Source of the DNA: Chromatiales bacterium
GTDB lineage: Bacteria > Pseudomonadota > Gammaproteobacteria > UBA6429
DNA length: 8,611 nt
NCBI GenBank assembly: GCA_027076405.1
Contig: JALTJN010000005.1
Location: forward strand, 1 to 8,611
Direction: 5' to 3'
Shown here: positions 1-5,974 of the stretch, piece after piece
Numbering within the stretch: position 1 is the stretch's first letter
Layout: each line of letters opens with the position of its first letter
Position numbers and translations under genes: made by a program
Notes under the pieces: generated by a model
The model's database searches: none
Seen by the model: the letters and a program-made list of their open reading frames with translations, nothing else
Told to the model about the DNA's origin: nothing

Positions 1-23
1 ACCGTAATCTCGTACTCGGCCAT
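1..23 (-). CDS. Start of a gene running off the left edge, possibly a transposase
   Basis: Only the first eight codons are inside the window, reading MAEYEITV. The start is well supported: an AGAGGAG ribosome binding site lies about 8 bases upstream of the ATG (near 33-39). The codons are GC-rich, unlike the AT-rich cassette gene next door. The N-terminus resembles, from memory, the MAQYQITV-type beginnings of some IS256-family (Mutator-type) transposases, and the gene starts about 90 bases inside the point where the neighbouring nuclease gene loses its homology. That position fits the first gene of an insertion sequence reading away from its own end. Eight residues cannot prove a family, so the identity is a guess; the existence of a translated start here is more secure. 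Confidence 0.4.
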
Positions 24-121
24 CGTGGTTTTCTCCTCTTCGTCAGGTTGATGATTGCAACACCAATCCTACGAGAGGCGGCCACGGTGGCCAATCCGAA
101 TTTACAGCACTATAGGGGCAC
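1..121. mobile_element. Probable terminal end of an insertion sequence (partial)
   Basis: The GmrSD-like reading frame keeps family-like sequence up to a Trp-Lys-Glu-Lys-Arg stretch and then ends four residues later. From there to the left the DNA changes character: it is GC-richer, has a short direct repeat TAGTGC (minus strand, around 109-126), a GGCCACGGTGGCC palindrome (80-92), and then a well-formed ribosome binding site and start codon. This is what an insertion element joined to the nuclease gene would look like. The exact border (about 110-125) is uncertain, and the other end, terminal repeats and target duplication lie outside the window. Confidence 0.4.
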
Positions 122-1861
122 TACCCTTTTTTCTTTCCACGCACTATTGGATAAACTTGAATTTAATCTTCCTGTTATCACAGTTAGATTACCGATGCAC
201 TGCTTCAGCCCTTCCCTCTCTTGAGCCAACTCAAATGCCGATAGATAAGACTCTTTTTTTAATCCATCTACAGAAGGTATGTAATCCCAAAGAGCATTAT
301 TTTCCTTGTAATCATCTGAGAATATATTTTCATAATTTACTGGCCCGTCGGGTGTATCAAGTAGCCAGTTTTCCTTCCATTTCTCAGGCATAATATGCTC
401 CAGGGTGAATTGACTGAATGGCAATTCATCTTTTTCTGTAAACCTATTGTTGGATCTTCTTGCTAGTTCAATTCGATAAAGGATATAGCGGATAACATTT
501 CGGTTAACGCCTATTTCCGACCAGTGACCGTGTAGTGCAGACTCGACCTCATGGTCATTTGGCCATCTGGTAGTGTTGGAGGTTTGTTCACTAAGGATAT
601 TAAAAAGAGCCGCAACGGAGAAACCATCTCTTTGAAGCTTCCGTATTACTTCTGAAAAAAATTTATTGAAATTCTTATGCCCTTGAGTTGTACACAACAT
701 TCTACGAAGCGTATAAGCTTCTAAAGCTCGATAAACTATGTCTGATTCCGACTCAGAGAGCTCCACCTCGTTTTCCAAATATAAAACAAAGGGATGAAGA
801 CTTGTTATATCAAATATCTTATAGAACCGCATGTACTGCCCCACAATTGATTTTGTGTTGCAGTCGTTTATTTCAATATACACTTTCGAATATCTAGATA
901 GCTCAGATAATTCATAAGAAGAGCCTTGCTCTTCTTTTAGATTCCTCCTGAATTGCCTTTGGTATACTTTGAATAGTGGCGTCACGCTATCCGACGCCAA
1001 TTTAGCCATAAGGTAGTGCTGAAGAAACAATTCGGAAATTATAATTTTTCTTCGACCTAGCTTTACTTCCTGCTCCCAATAGTCGGTTTCAAAATGACTC
1101 CAATACTTCTTATATAGCTCATCTCTGTCTTCCTCAGATATACGAGTTCTTAGGAATAAATTATTTCTAAGTAAGTCAAACTGAAGCAGACTCTTCCCTC
1201 TACCATTTAGTGATTCAAATATCATTTCTGGCTCATCATCTGAGTCAATTAATATTTGAACAATGGCAAAATCATTTAGAACCGCATGAAATATAGACAA
1301 AATCTTATTTCTATCCCCCTCACAGTACCGTTCAATTTTTCTTTTGAAGTATTCGAACGCAGGACGTATACGACCTTTACTTTCTATAAGTTCAGCGGAA
1401 AAATTTGCTTCAACAATGCTTTTTAATGAAAACTTATCAAAATCAGTTGGTATCAGCTTGTATCGTTCATTCTCATAGTCAGACGATAACATTCCCTTAT
1501 TTAGTATATAACCATCAATCTCTTCTGCTATATCCGCGTACTCTAATGAATCGGATATATTCCTAAGGGCGCACAGAATAATCTGAAATGTTGTTAGCCG
1601 CTGCTGACCATCAATGATTTCATATTTTGGAACTTCATCAACATTAGTAGGCTTTTGCTGAATTACGATAGCACCTGTAAAATGACTGAACGCACCTCTG
1701 AGTTGTTGCTGTAATCTTTGGTTCGTTTTTTCTTCAATATCTTCCCAGAGGGGCTGCCATTGATCCTCCATATCCCATACGTAATGTCTCTGAAAGAGGG
1801 GGATTCGATACTGTACCTTATTACCGAACAGCGATCCGACATTCACGTTAGTTGGCTGCAT
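110..1861 (-). CDS. GmrSD-type DUF262/DUF1524 nuclease, 3' end truncated
   Basis: This 583-residue protein has the fused layout of GmrSD-type type IV restriction enzymes, which cut modified (for example glucosylated hydroxymethylcytosine) phage DNA. The N-terminal DUF262 part is ParB/sulfiredoxin-like: IPLFQRHYVW (20-29), IDGQQRLTT (83-91) and FESLNGRGKSL (215-225), motifs linked to NTP binding and hydrolysis. The C-terminal DUF1524 part carries the HNH-like motif EHIMPE (488-493) and GNLTVITGRLNSSLSN (557-572). Relatives normally continue for several dozen residues after the Trp-x-Glu-Lys-Arg stretch, but here the frame ends at VVPL-stop, so the C-terminus appears cut off by foreign DNA. The catalytic motifs survive, so partial activity cannot be excluded. 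The ATG at 1861 is preceded by AAGGA about 13 bases upstream and lies just inside an attC core, so this was probably an integron cassette that has lost its own attC. Substrate preference cannot be read from the sequence. Confidence 0.85.
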   Translation of the reverse strand: MQPTNVNVGSLFGNKVQYRIPLFQRHYVWDMEDQWQPLWEDIEEKTNQRLQQQLRGAFSHFTGAIVIQQKPTNVDEVPKYEIIDGQQRLTTFQIILCALRNISDSLEYADIAEEIDGYILNKGMLSSDYENERYKLIPTDFDKFSLKSIVEANFSAELIESKGRIRPAFEYFKRKIERYCEGDRNKILSIFHAVLNDFAIVQILIDSDDEPEMIFESLNGRGKSLLQFDLLRNNLFLRTRISEEDRDELYKKYWSHFETDYWEQEVKLGRRKIIISELFLQHYLMAKLASDSVTPLFKVYQRQFRRNLKEEQGSSYELSELSRYSKVYIEINDCNTKSIVGQYMRFYKIFDITSLHPFVLYLENEVELSESESDIVYRALEAYTLRRMLCTTQGHKNFNKFFSEVIRKLQRDGFSVAALFNILSEQTSNTTRWPNDHEVESALHGHWSEIGVNRNVIRYILYRIELARRSNNRFTEKDELPFSQFTLEHIMPEKWKENWLLDTPDGPVNYENIFSDDYKENNALWDYIPSVDGLKKESYLSAFELAQEREGLKQCIGNLTVITGRLNSSLSNSAWKEKRVVPL

Positions 1862-1888
1862 AACAATTACTTATCCTTCGTTTATTCA

Positions 1889-1967
1889 CATAACGCTCGA
1901 AATAACAGGCCCCCAACTCAATGCAACGCATTGAGTTGGGGGTCCTAGTTGATTTGATTGTTATGTG
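1889..1967 (-). other. attC site A
   Basis: Outer boxes are CATAAC (1889-1894) and GTTATG (1960-1965). The core is a perfect 15-bp inverted repeat (1910-1924 with 1928-1942) around a 3-base loop, extended by AGG/CCT and AAC/GTT pairs interrupted by single unpaired bases. Interrupted arms with extrahelical bases are characteristic of folded attC sites. It separates the GmrSD-like gene from the short cassette to its right. Confidence 0.8.
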
Positions 1968-2226
1968 TGGACTCCGAAACAAGCCTAAATTCCTTTTGTT
2001 GCCCATAAGAGATGCGTGACATTCCTAATAAAACAGATTGCATGAGCAGGACACTGGCATATTGTGATTTGCTGTGCCCAAGCCAATCAATTTCGTGCCA
2101 CCTACTCAAAACTTAGATGGCTCCTGACGAAAAATCTATTCTGGCGCGCCATTCCACCAATAATTGAGCCCGAAACCCGGCCAGACGGATTCATTTTTAG
2201 CAAATGACAACCTATGACTTTTTTGC
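1968..2226. other. Short cassette without a convincing gene
   Basis: About 260 bases lie between two attC sites. The only ATG-started frames are about 30 codons on the minus strand (starting near 2196) and 34 codons on the plus strand (2012-2116). Neither has a clear ribosome binding site or a recognisable sequence. A longer minus-strand frame (2136-2339) begins outside the cassette and reads through an attC, so it is not a plausible gene. The cassette may carry a very small gene, a regulatory element or decayed DNA; I see no decisive signal. Confidence 0.5.
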
Positions 2227-2325
2227 ACATAACGCCGTGTTAAGCGGCAGCCAAAAGGGGCGAAAATTTTGCGTAAGCAAAATTTGCGACGCTTTTGGAT
2301 GTCCGATTTGAATACATTGTTATGT
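2227..2325 (-). other. attC site B (long, 99-nt class)
   Basis: ACATAAC (2227-2233) and GTTATGT (2319-2325) bound a long hairpin. The inner arms pair GCGAAAATTTTGC with GCAAAATTTGCGAC around a short loop, and CCAAAAG pairs with CTTTTGG further out. The length and inner arm sequence resemble sites G and I. The outer right arm is less regular than in those sites. Confidence 0.75.
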
Positions 2326-2346
2326 GATTTATTAGCCACGATGTGT

Positions 2347-2640
2347 TTAACCTAATCCGATCCTCTGTTTTTCCTCTATTATTTTTTCTGCTACTTTTTT
2401 GCAGTTTGTATTTGTACCCAATAGAGCCATATCTTTCATCTCTATGTCTATGAGCAGTTTTGCAATGATTTGTGCCGACTCTCCATTTATAGCCATTTTA
2501 AATATTTGCGGGATATATGCGTAATATTCATCCCTGGCTTCGGGTATCCCCGAAACACCAATTGGGTCCCATTCATTGATCAGAATTTCATCAATGAATT
2601 TATATAGCTCGATTTCCTTTCGGTTTAACTTTTTGCCCAC
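2347..2640 (-). CDS. Small hypothetical protein with WDPIGV motif
   Basis: The protein has 97 residues, is mainly helical and carries no signal peptide or membrane segment, so it is probably cytoplasmic. The most distinctive features are WDPIGV (24-29) followed by EARDEYYAY (34-42), then a helical half ending in Lys/Glu-rich sequence. This WDPIG...DEY pattern occurs in a widespread group of short bacterial proteins of unknown function, resembling DUF1871-type proteins from memory; some lie near toxins, but no function is established here. The start is GTG at 2640, about 10 bases inside the attC core; no in-frame ATG is available nearby and the ribosome binding site is weak, as is common in cassettes. 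It is the only gene of its cassette. Confidence 0.7.
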   Translation of the reverse strand: MGKKLNRKEIELYKFIDEILINEWDPIGVSGIPEARDEYYAYIPQIFKMAINGESAQIIAKLLIDIEMKDMALLGTNTNCKKVAEKIIEEKQRIGLG

Positions 2641-2649
2641 CGATTGCTC

Positions 2650-2707
2650 ACATAACGGCCCGGTTCACGCGCCGGCGCAGCCGGTCGCGTGGAACCAGTT
2701 GTTATGC
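2650..2707 (-). other. attC site C (short, 58 nt)
   Basis: ACATAAC (2650-2656) and GTTATGC (2701-2707) bound a compact GC-rich hairpin: GGTTC-CACGCG type arms pair with CGCGTG-GAACC, and CCGGC pairs with GCCGG around a GCA loop, with single unpaired bases in the right arm. The stop codon TAA of the gene to the right (2702-2704) lies inside the right-hand box. Confidence 0.8.
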
Positions 2708-3214
2708 CTCATACACCGTATATTTTCCAGGTGCCGCATGCATTTGGAACTCACGGCGAATCTTTATGCAGGCACTTTCCAGCTTTCTCAATATTCCATA
2801 GATCATCTGCTTTTCCTCACTACTCATAAGACGCAATATATGAGATCGATGGTGTTCGGACGATCTCAGCTCTCCTGATTCTGGTTCAATGACGATGGAA
2901 GGTTGAATAAATCCCAGTTCAGTATGTGCAATAAGTTTGTTGCGCCACTCTTTCACAATAGTTTCGTGAAGCGCGCGCTCTTCTTTTGTGAACTCTGATA
3001 GTGCGCCCTCAGGAAGCGCGGACGGGATCCTTTTATCCTTTTCATTTCCGCCGACAAAGTTACGGCCATAGATGACCACAAATGCAATTTCAAATGCCTG
3101 ATTGTTTTCGATTGAAAGTGGATTTTCCCACTCGATACCATTTAGAAATTCACGACACAGTTGAAAGTCGAGCAGGGCATGGCAAGCACGAAAGCAAACC
3201 AGCTTATCTACCAT
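2702..3214 (-). CDS. HEPN-like protein, candidate RNase or abortive-infection protein
   Basis: From the ATG at 3214 the protein has 170 residues. It is helical, soluble and contains EWRNKLIAHTEL, in which R-N-x4-H (Arg91, Asn92, His97 counted from this start) matches the R-x4-6-H signature of HEPN ribonucleases, close to the form seen in AbiU2-like proteins. HEPN proteins are common toxins and anti-phage RNases; that role is inferred from the motif alone. The frame is open further upstream: an ATG at 3238 would give 178 residues but overlaps the attC core GTTATGC, and anything earlier reads through the attC. I prefer 3214 because it leaves a normal gap after the core and has a purine-rich AGAAAAGAA upstream. 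The TAA stop falls inside the downstream attC. Confidence 0.6.
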   Translation of the reverse strand: MVDKLVCFRACHALLDFQLCREFLNGIEWENPLSIENNQAFEIAFVVIYGRNFVGGNEKDKRIPSALPEGALSEFTKEERALHETIVKEWRNKLIAHTELGFIQPSIVIEPESGELRSSEHHRSHILRLMSSEEKQMIYGILRKLESACIKIRREFQMHAAPGKYTVYEA

Positions 3215-3234
3215 TTCTTTTCTGCCTATATGAG

Positions 3235-3308
3235 GCATAACGACTAATGTTGTGGGGATTTTGCGAAGCGCAGCGTAGCAAAATTCCCACACAAACGATT
3301 TGTTAGGC
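3235..3308 (-). other. attC site D (74 nt)
   Basis: GCATAAC (3235-3241) and GTTAGGC (3302-3308) bound arms TGTGGGGATTTTGC and GCAAAATTCCCACA, which pair with one mismatch around a short loop. The TAA stop of the membrane-protein gene to the right (3303-3305) is part of the right box. Confidence 0.8.
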
Positions 3309-3854
3309 GCTTTGTGCCCACATAATTAATTGAACCAATAGCCAATAAATTATTGTTGATGCGCCAACAAATATTAATAACCAAATTACAATAACCGTTA
3401 ATTTTGATAATTGTTTTGTTGGTATTATATTAATTGATTGCGCACTACCCTCATCTGATTTGCAATAAGCATTTATTTGATTCCATGTTACTGGCGGAAA
3501 ATACAAGTATGTAATATTAATTTGCTCGTCAGGAACTAAGGTTGGAACTAATATTTCAGCAGAATCATTTGGGCCATTAACAACCTGATGTGTTAGTGGT
3601 GGATATATTTGATAGCTAGGGGGTAAATGATTGTGACCTATTCGCACATTATGTGCTGATATTTTACCGGTATTTCGCACAACAATACTATGCGTGTTTA
3701 CAATGGTTCCCTGCTGATCGTTTAGCGGAATAGCTGATGCATGAACTAAATATGTAACTAATCGTGGCCTACCTTCAATTACCTTTTTTACAAGGATAAT
3801 AATTATGCCAGTTAATATTGGAGATATAATTTTAATAATTATTTCTATGCTCAT
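3303..3854 (-). CDS. Hypothetical membrane protein anchored at both ends
   Basis: This 183-residue protein has a hydrophobic helix at 3-23, a soluble middle of about 125 residues with beta-rich character (THSIVVRNTGKISAHNVRIG, 54-73, looks like an immunoglobulin-like sheet), and a strongly hydrophobic C-terminal segment at about 150-178. Conserved-looking patches in the middle are LPPSY (77-81), PTLVPDEQINITYLYFPPV (104-122) and KSDEG (132-136). I recall similar proteins as recurrent integron-cassette hypotheticals, but no function is known to me. The ATG at 3854 has a good AGGAAG ribosome binding site about 9 bases upstream, sitting between attC and gene. The stop codon is built into the downstream attC, so the gene fills its cassette exactly. 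Confidence 0.75.
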   Translation of the reverse strand: MSIEIIIKIISPILTGIIIILVKKVIEGRPRLVTYLVHASAIPLNDQQGTIVNTHSIVVRNTGKISAHNVRIGHNHLPPSYQIYPPLTHQVVNGPNDSAEILVPTLVPDEQINITYLYFPPVTWNQINAYCKSDEGSAQSINIIPTKQLSKLTVIVIWLLIFVGASTIIYWLLVQLIMWAQSA

Positions 3855-3874
3855 CTATATCTTCCTGTTTAATC

Positions 3875-3977
3875 GCCTAACGATTAAGCTCAGGGGCCGG
3901 CAAATAAGCGGCGCGGTTTTTGCGCAAGCAAAAAGCGTGACGCGTTTTGCCGGTCCTCCTGCAGCGTATTGTTAGAT
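3875..3977 (-). other. attC site E (103 nt)
   Basis: GCCTAAC (3875-3881) and GTTAGAT (3971-3977) bound a long site. GGCCGGCAAA pairs with TTTTGCCGGTCC, and GCGCGGTTTTTGC pairs imperfectly with GCAAAAAGCGTGACGCG at the tip. It marks the border between the membrane-protein cassette and the gene-poor GC-richer cassette. Confidence 0.75.
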
Positions 3978-4155
3978 TAGTTGCACCGACCTCGCTTTGA
4001 GCAACGACCCTTGGACTGCAGGAATGTCGGCATTGACGCCAGTTTGTTGCCCGGCTGGCCTCAAAAGCTCTAAGCGGCACAGATTCCACAACCGAAGCCC
4101 CTTTTCTCTCGGAAGCCACCGGCCCCGGGGTTGCTCTTGTTTCAGGCTACCACTG

Positions 4156-4180
4156 AACCCTTTTGCGGAAAAGGGTTTTT
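4156..4180 (+). terminator. Terminator-like hairpin in the gene-less cassette
   Basis: AACCCTTTT (4156-4164) and AAAAGGGTT (4169-4177) form a perfect 9-bp stem around a GCGG loop, followed by a run of T to 4180. On the plus strand this has the form of an intrinsic terminator, although the T tail overlaps the stem and the stem is only moderately GC-rich. On the minus strand, in which the cassette genes are read, the stem is preceded by A residues and no T tail follows. Confidence 0.5.
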
Positions 4181-4200
4181 GGCGCCGGAGAAGAAGAACC

Positions 4201-4465
4201 GCCTCTCCTGCAATGCCTTGGCGAAGCCCCTGTGTGGCCTCGGGAAAAATGAGCCGGTTTGGTATTTTTCTGGCCTTGAAAAGAATGAAGGCCCTGCTCG
4301 CTAACGCCCGGAACTTCGAAAATCTCTATCTTCGAAAAGAAGCTGGTGTTTGCCCTCGCGCGGTGCACCTGTTTGGCGAAGCCCGCCAGTGTGGCCTTGG
4401 CAGACTCGACGAAGCCCCTTGCCCGGCAACAGCACGGCAGCGAATTTTTCTCGGCCTCTCCTGCA
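4201..4465. repeat. Imperfect direct repeats in the gene-less cassette
   Basis: Two short units occur twice each in swapped order. GCCTCTCCTGCA is at 4201-4212 and 4454-4465. TTGGCGAAGCCC is at 4218-4229 and 4373-4384, each time followed 2-4 bases later by GTGTGGCC (4232-4239, 4389-4396). A further GACGAAGCCCC lies at about 4408-4418, and ATTTTTCT-GGCC recurs near 4265 and 4444. No tandem period is visible, so this is a dispersed mosaic rather than a CRISPR or satellite. Confidence 0.55.
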
Positions 4466-4488
4466 GCAATACAATACGGGCCAAGACA

Positions 4489-4575
4489 ATCTAACGACTA
4501 AGCTCACCTGACGACAAAAGCAGAGCGACGATAGGAGCGTCGCTTTTGGCGGTCAGGTGCAGCGCCTTGTTATAG
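4489..4575 (-). other. attC site F (87 nt)
   Basis: ATCTAAC (4489-4495) and GTTATAG (4569-4575) bound arms CTCACCTGACGACAAAAGC and GCTTTTGGCGGTCAGGTGCAG, which pair with unpaired extra bases; GAGCGACG and CGTCGC pair at the tip. The TAA stop of the interrupted membrane-protein gene (4570-4572) lies in the right box. Confidence 0.8.
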
Positions 4576-5058
4576 CGAATTACCCACCCCAATAAGCGTC
4601 AGAATGCAGCCCGAAATAAAGGCTATCCCTGCGCCATACTGAAGCATCAAATAACTTTTCTTCAGAATATTAAAGGTTCTGTCTCGCACATCTTTGAATA
4701 TGTAATCTGTAACTTCCTCTGCATCAAACTTTGACTTTGCATCTTGGAATCTATATCTGTCACGTGAGCTATTGACGCTTGAAACATACTTCATCACAAC
4801 CAACATGAGGATCCCGGTAACAAATGCCTAGGCACCATAATATTGAGACGGACACAAAATATCTTTAGCTTGTACGTAGCCTATTGATACGGTGGCTGCT
4901 GCGCCATTAGCAAGCCAGAGATGTTTTTCAAGATCTTCAATTGTTCGCGTCTCGATATCACGCGATTTATTCCAATAATCCTTCGACATCTCTTCGATAT
5001 CTGGCAGATCACCATCTTTCTCATATTTACTACGTTTTTTGTTCTTTAAGTTAATCAT
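4570..5058 (-). pseudogene. Three-helix membrane protein interrupted by an in-frame amber codon
   Basis: From the ATG at 5058 the frame runs 76 codons, meets TAG at 4828-4830, then continues in the same frame for 85 codons to TAA at 4570-4572, giving 162 positions in all. Before the stop come a charged N-terminus and a hydrophobic stretch HLWLANGAAATVSIGYVQA (46-64). The amber falls inside the second hydrophobic segment (YYGA-stop-AFVTGILMLVVMKY, 73-91). A third membrane helix is at about 136-158. The two halves fit together as one membrane protein with a soluble charged loop (about 92-135). A single G-to-A change of TGG (Trp) would create this TAG, and Trp suits the helix. An internal ATG at 4806 could allow translation of the second half alone. 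The start overlaps the stop of the upstream gene (TGATG), indicating translational coupling. Function unknown. Confidence 0.7.
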
Positions 5059-5402
5059 CAATACACATCATATTCTTCGCATTCTACGATCATTTTGTGC
5101 ATAGTAAGATTCTTACCTTTATATGTTACTGACTTGCCTAATATGATCGCGGTTGGTGCATATGCGTATTGGTAACCGTAAGAATTGCAGGTAGCGGATG
5201 TTCCATCACGAAAATATATTACCCTGCCATGCTCACAGCCTTCGAATGAATCCTCTTTCTCACCGTTCTCCTTTTTGTAACCATCTATTGTTTTGCTATC
5301 AACAATTGTCCAGCCAATATTATTTTCTAAGACTGACTCGCAATCTGCATATGCACTAATTGGAATTAGCAGTGATGCAACACATACAAATACTTTTCTC
5401 AT
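5058..5402 (-). CDS. Secreted four-cysteine hypothetical protein
   Basis: The 114-residue precursor begins with a classical signal peptide: MRK, a hydrophobic core, and a likely cleavage after AYA (residue 19). The residue before Cys21 is Asp, so a lipoprotein is unlikely. The mature part has four cysteines (21, 56, 72, 108), suiting two disulfides in the periplasm, and aromatic-rich patches GWTIVDSKTIDGY (30-42), DSFEGCEHGRVIYF (51-64) and SYGYQYAYAPTAIIL (74-88). I recall similar small secreted proteins in proteobacteria but no assigned function. The ATG at 5402 has AGGAAGG about 9 bases upstream, just outside the attC. Its TGA shares a base with the ATG of the following membrane-protein gene, so the two form a coupled pair in one cassette and may act together at the inner membrane and periplasm. 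Confidence 0.75.
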   Translation of the reverse strand: MRKVFVCVASLLIPISAYADCESVLENNIGWTIVDSKTIDGYKKENGEKEDSFEGCEHGRVIYFRDGTSATCNSYGYQYAYAPTAIILGKSVTYKGKNLTMHKMIVECEEYDVY

Positions 5403-5423
5403 GACACAGTGCCTTCCTATTCG

Positions 5424-5522
5424 CTATAACGACATAGATCAGCGGCAGGCAAAAGTGGCGCGTATTTTTGCTTTGCAAAAATCGCGACGCTTTTGACTGT
5501 CAGCTGGAGCGTATTGTTAGAG
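5424..5522 (-). other. attC site G (long, 99-nt class)
   Basis: CTATAAC (5424-5430) and GTTAGAG (5516-5522) bound a long hairpin: AGCGGCAG pairs with CTGTCAGCT allowing unpaired bases, GGCAAAAGTGGCGCG pairs with CGCGACGCTTTTG, and ATTTTTGC pairs with GCAAAAAT at the tip. The inner arms closely match site I. Confidence 0.85.
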
Positions 5523-5529
5523 CATGTTA

Positions 5530-5907
5530 TCACGCAAGTCTCTTTGATATAAATGGAGAAATCACAAGTGCCAAACCCAATAATAGATAGATAAATATTG
5601 GTTTATCTAGCAATTGAAATCCTTTATGCCCGACTATAGGAAGAAGTAGAACACTACCGAGCATCCAGGACGCAAAAGCAAGAGCATAGCTTGCAAATAG
5701 AACTTTAAATGCTCTGATGATACCCTTTTTCTTTCTTGACCCCTTACTGGCCAATACTCCAATTACTGCTACCCCGACTAAAACAATGCCAAATGTGACC
5801 TGCATTAATACATTTACTTGCTCTGGATATTGATACGATAGGAACGCAATCATTAATAAATATGAAATGGCGAGTGCGCCGATAAATATCAAATTTCTCT
5901 TATTCAT
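5530..5907 (-). CDS. Hypothetical four-helix membrane protein
   Basis: This 125-residue protein is almost entirely hydrophobic, with four predicted membrane helices at about 6-24, 35-53, 68-90 and 102-120. A basic loop SKGSRKKKGIIR (54-65) separates helices 2 and 3 and probably faces the cytoplasm. The N-terminus is MNKRN, also suggesting an inside start and both termini in the cytoplasm. No catalytic or binding motif is visible and I do not recognise the family. The start at 5907 follows the attC core after only a few bases, with AGAGTAAAAGA upstream as a weak ribosome binding site partly inside the attC. It is the only gene in its cassette, immediately downstream of the retron cassette in the reading direction, but separated from it by an attC, so no functional link is implied. 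Confidence 0.7.
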   Translation of the reverse strand: MNKRNLIFIGALAISYLLMIAFLSYQYPEQVNVLMQVTFGIVLVGVAVIGVLASKGSRKKKGIIRAFKVLFASYALAFASWMLGSVLLLPIVGHKGFQLLDKPIFIYLLLGLALVISPFISKRLA

Positions 5908-5914
5908 TCTTTTA

Positions 5915-5974
5915 CTCTAACGACTAGCATCAGGTGCGCCGTTTTTTGGCGTCACCTGGATGCGCTTGTTAGAT
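5915..5974 (-). other. attC site H (short, 60 nt)
   Basis: CTCTAAC (5915-5921) and GTTAGAT (5968-5974) bound a clean short hairpin: GCATC-AGGTG-CGCC pairs with GGCG-T-CACCT-GGATGC around a T-rich loop, with unpaired T and G in the right arm. The TAA stop of the reverse transcriptase gene (5969-5971) lies in the right box. Confidence 0.85.

Larger units (their letters stand above)
3978..4488. other. Cassette of about 510 bases without a credible gene
   Basis: The segment is clearly GC-richer than the neighbouring cassettes. The longest open frame (3997-4494, plus strand, TTG start) translates into Arg-, Pro-, Ser- and Cys-rich sequence with no protein-like pattern, has no ribosome binding site, and ends only because of the TAA inside the next attC box. 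Minus-strand frames of 68-80 codons are equally unconvincing and some run through attC sites. What it does hold is repeated DNA and a strong hairpin (listed separately). It could be a non-coding RNA or regulatory cassette, or decayed DNA. Confidence 0.55.

Noticed and set aside
106..118. CACTATAGGG-like stretch resembling the end of a phage T7 promoter
   Set aside because: Only about ten bases match; the upstream TAATACGACT part is absent and no phage polymerase is expected here.
2136..2339. 67-codon minus-strand frame with a GTG start
   Set aside because: It begins in the neighbouring cassette and translates straight through attC site B, so it is unlikely to be a real gene.
4201..4465. CRISPR array or tandem satellite
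   Set aside because: The repeats are short, only two or three copies, unevenly spaced and in swapped order, with no regular spacers and no cas genes.
3997..4494. 165-codon plus-strand frame in the GC-richer cassette
   Set aside because: TTG start without a ribosome binding site, composition rich in Arg, Ser, Pro and Cys, no recognisable motif, and its stop comes only from the attC box.
4301..4507. 68-codon minus-strand frame, and a 73-codon one beside it
   Set aside because: The first starts inside an attC, and both translate GC-rich repeats without protein-like character.
4570..5061. Two separate small membrane-protein genes instead of one broken gene
   Set aside because: Both parts are in the same frame with only seven codons between stop and next ATG, no ribosome binding site precedes that ATG, and the joined sequence makes a continuous membrane helix across the stop.
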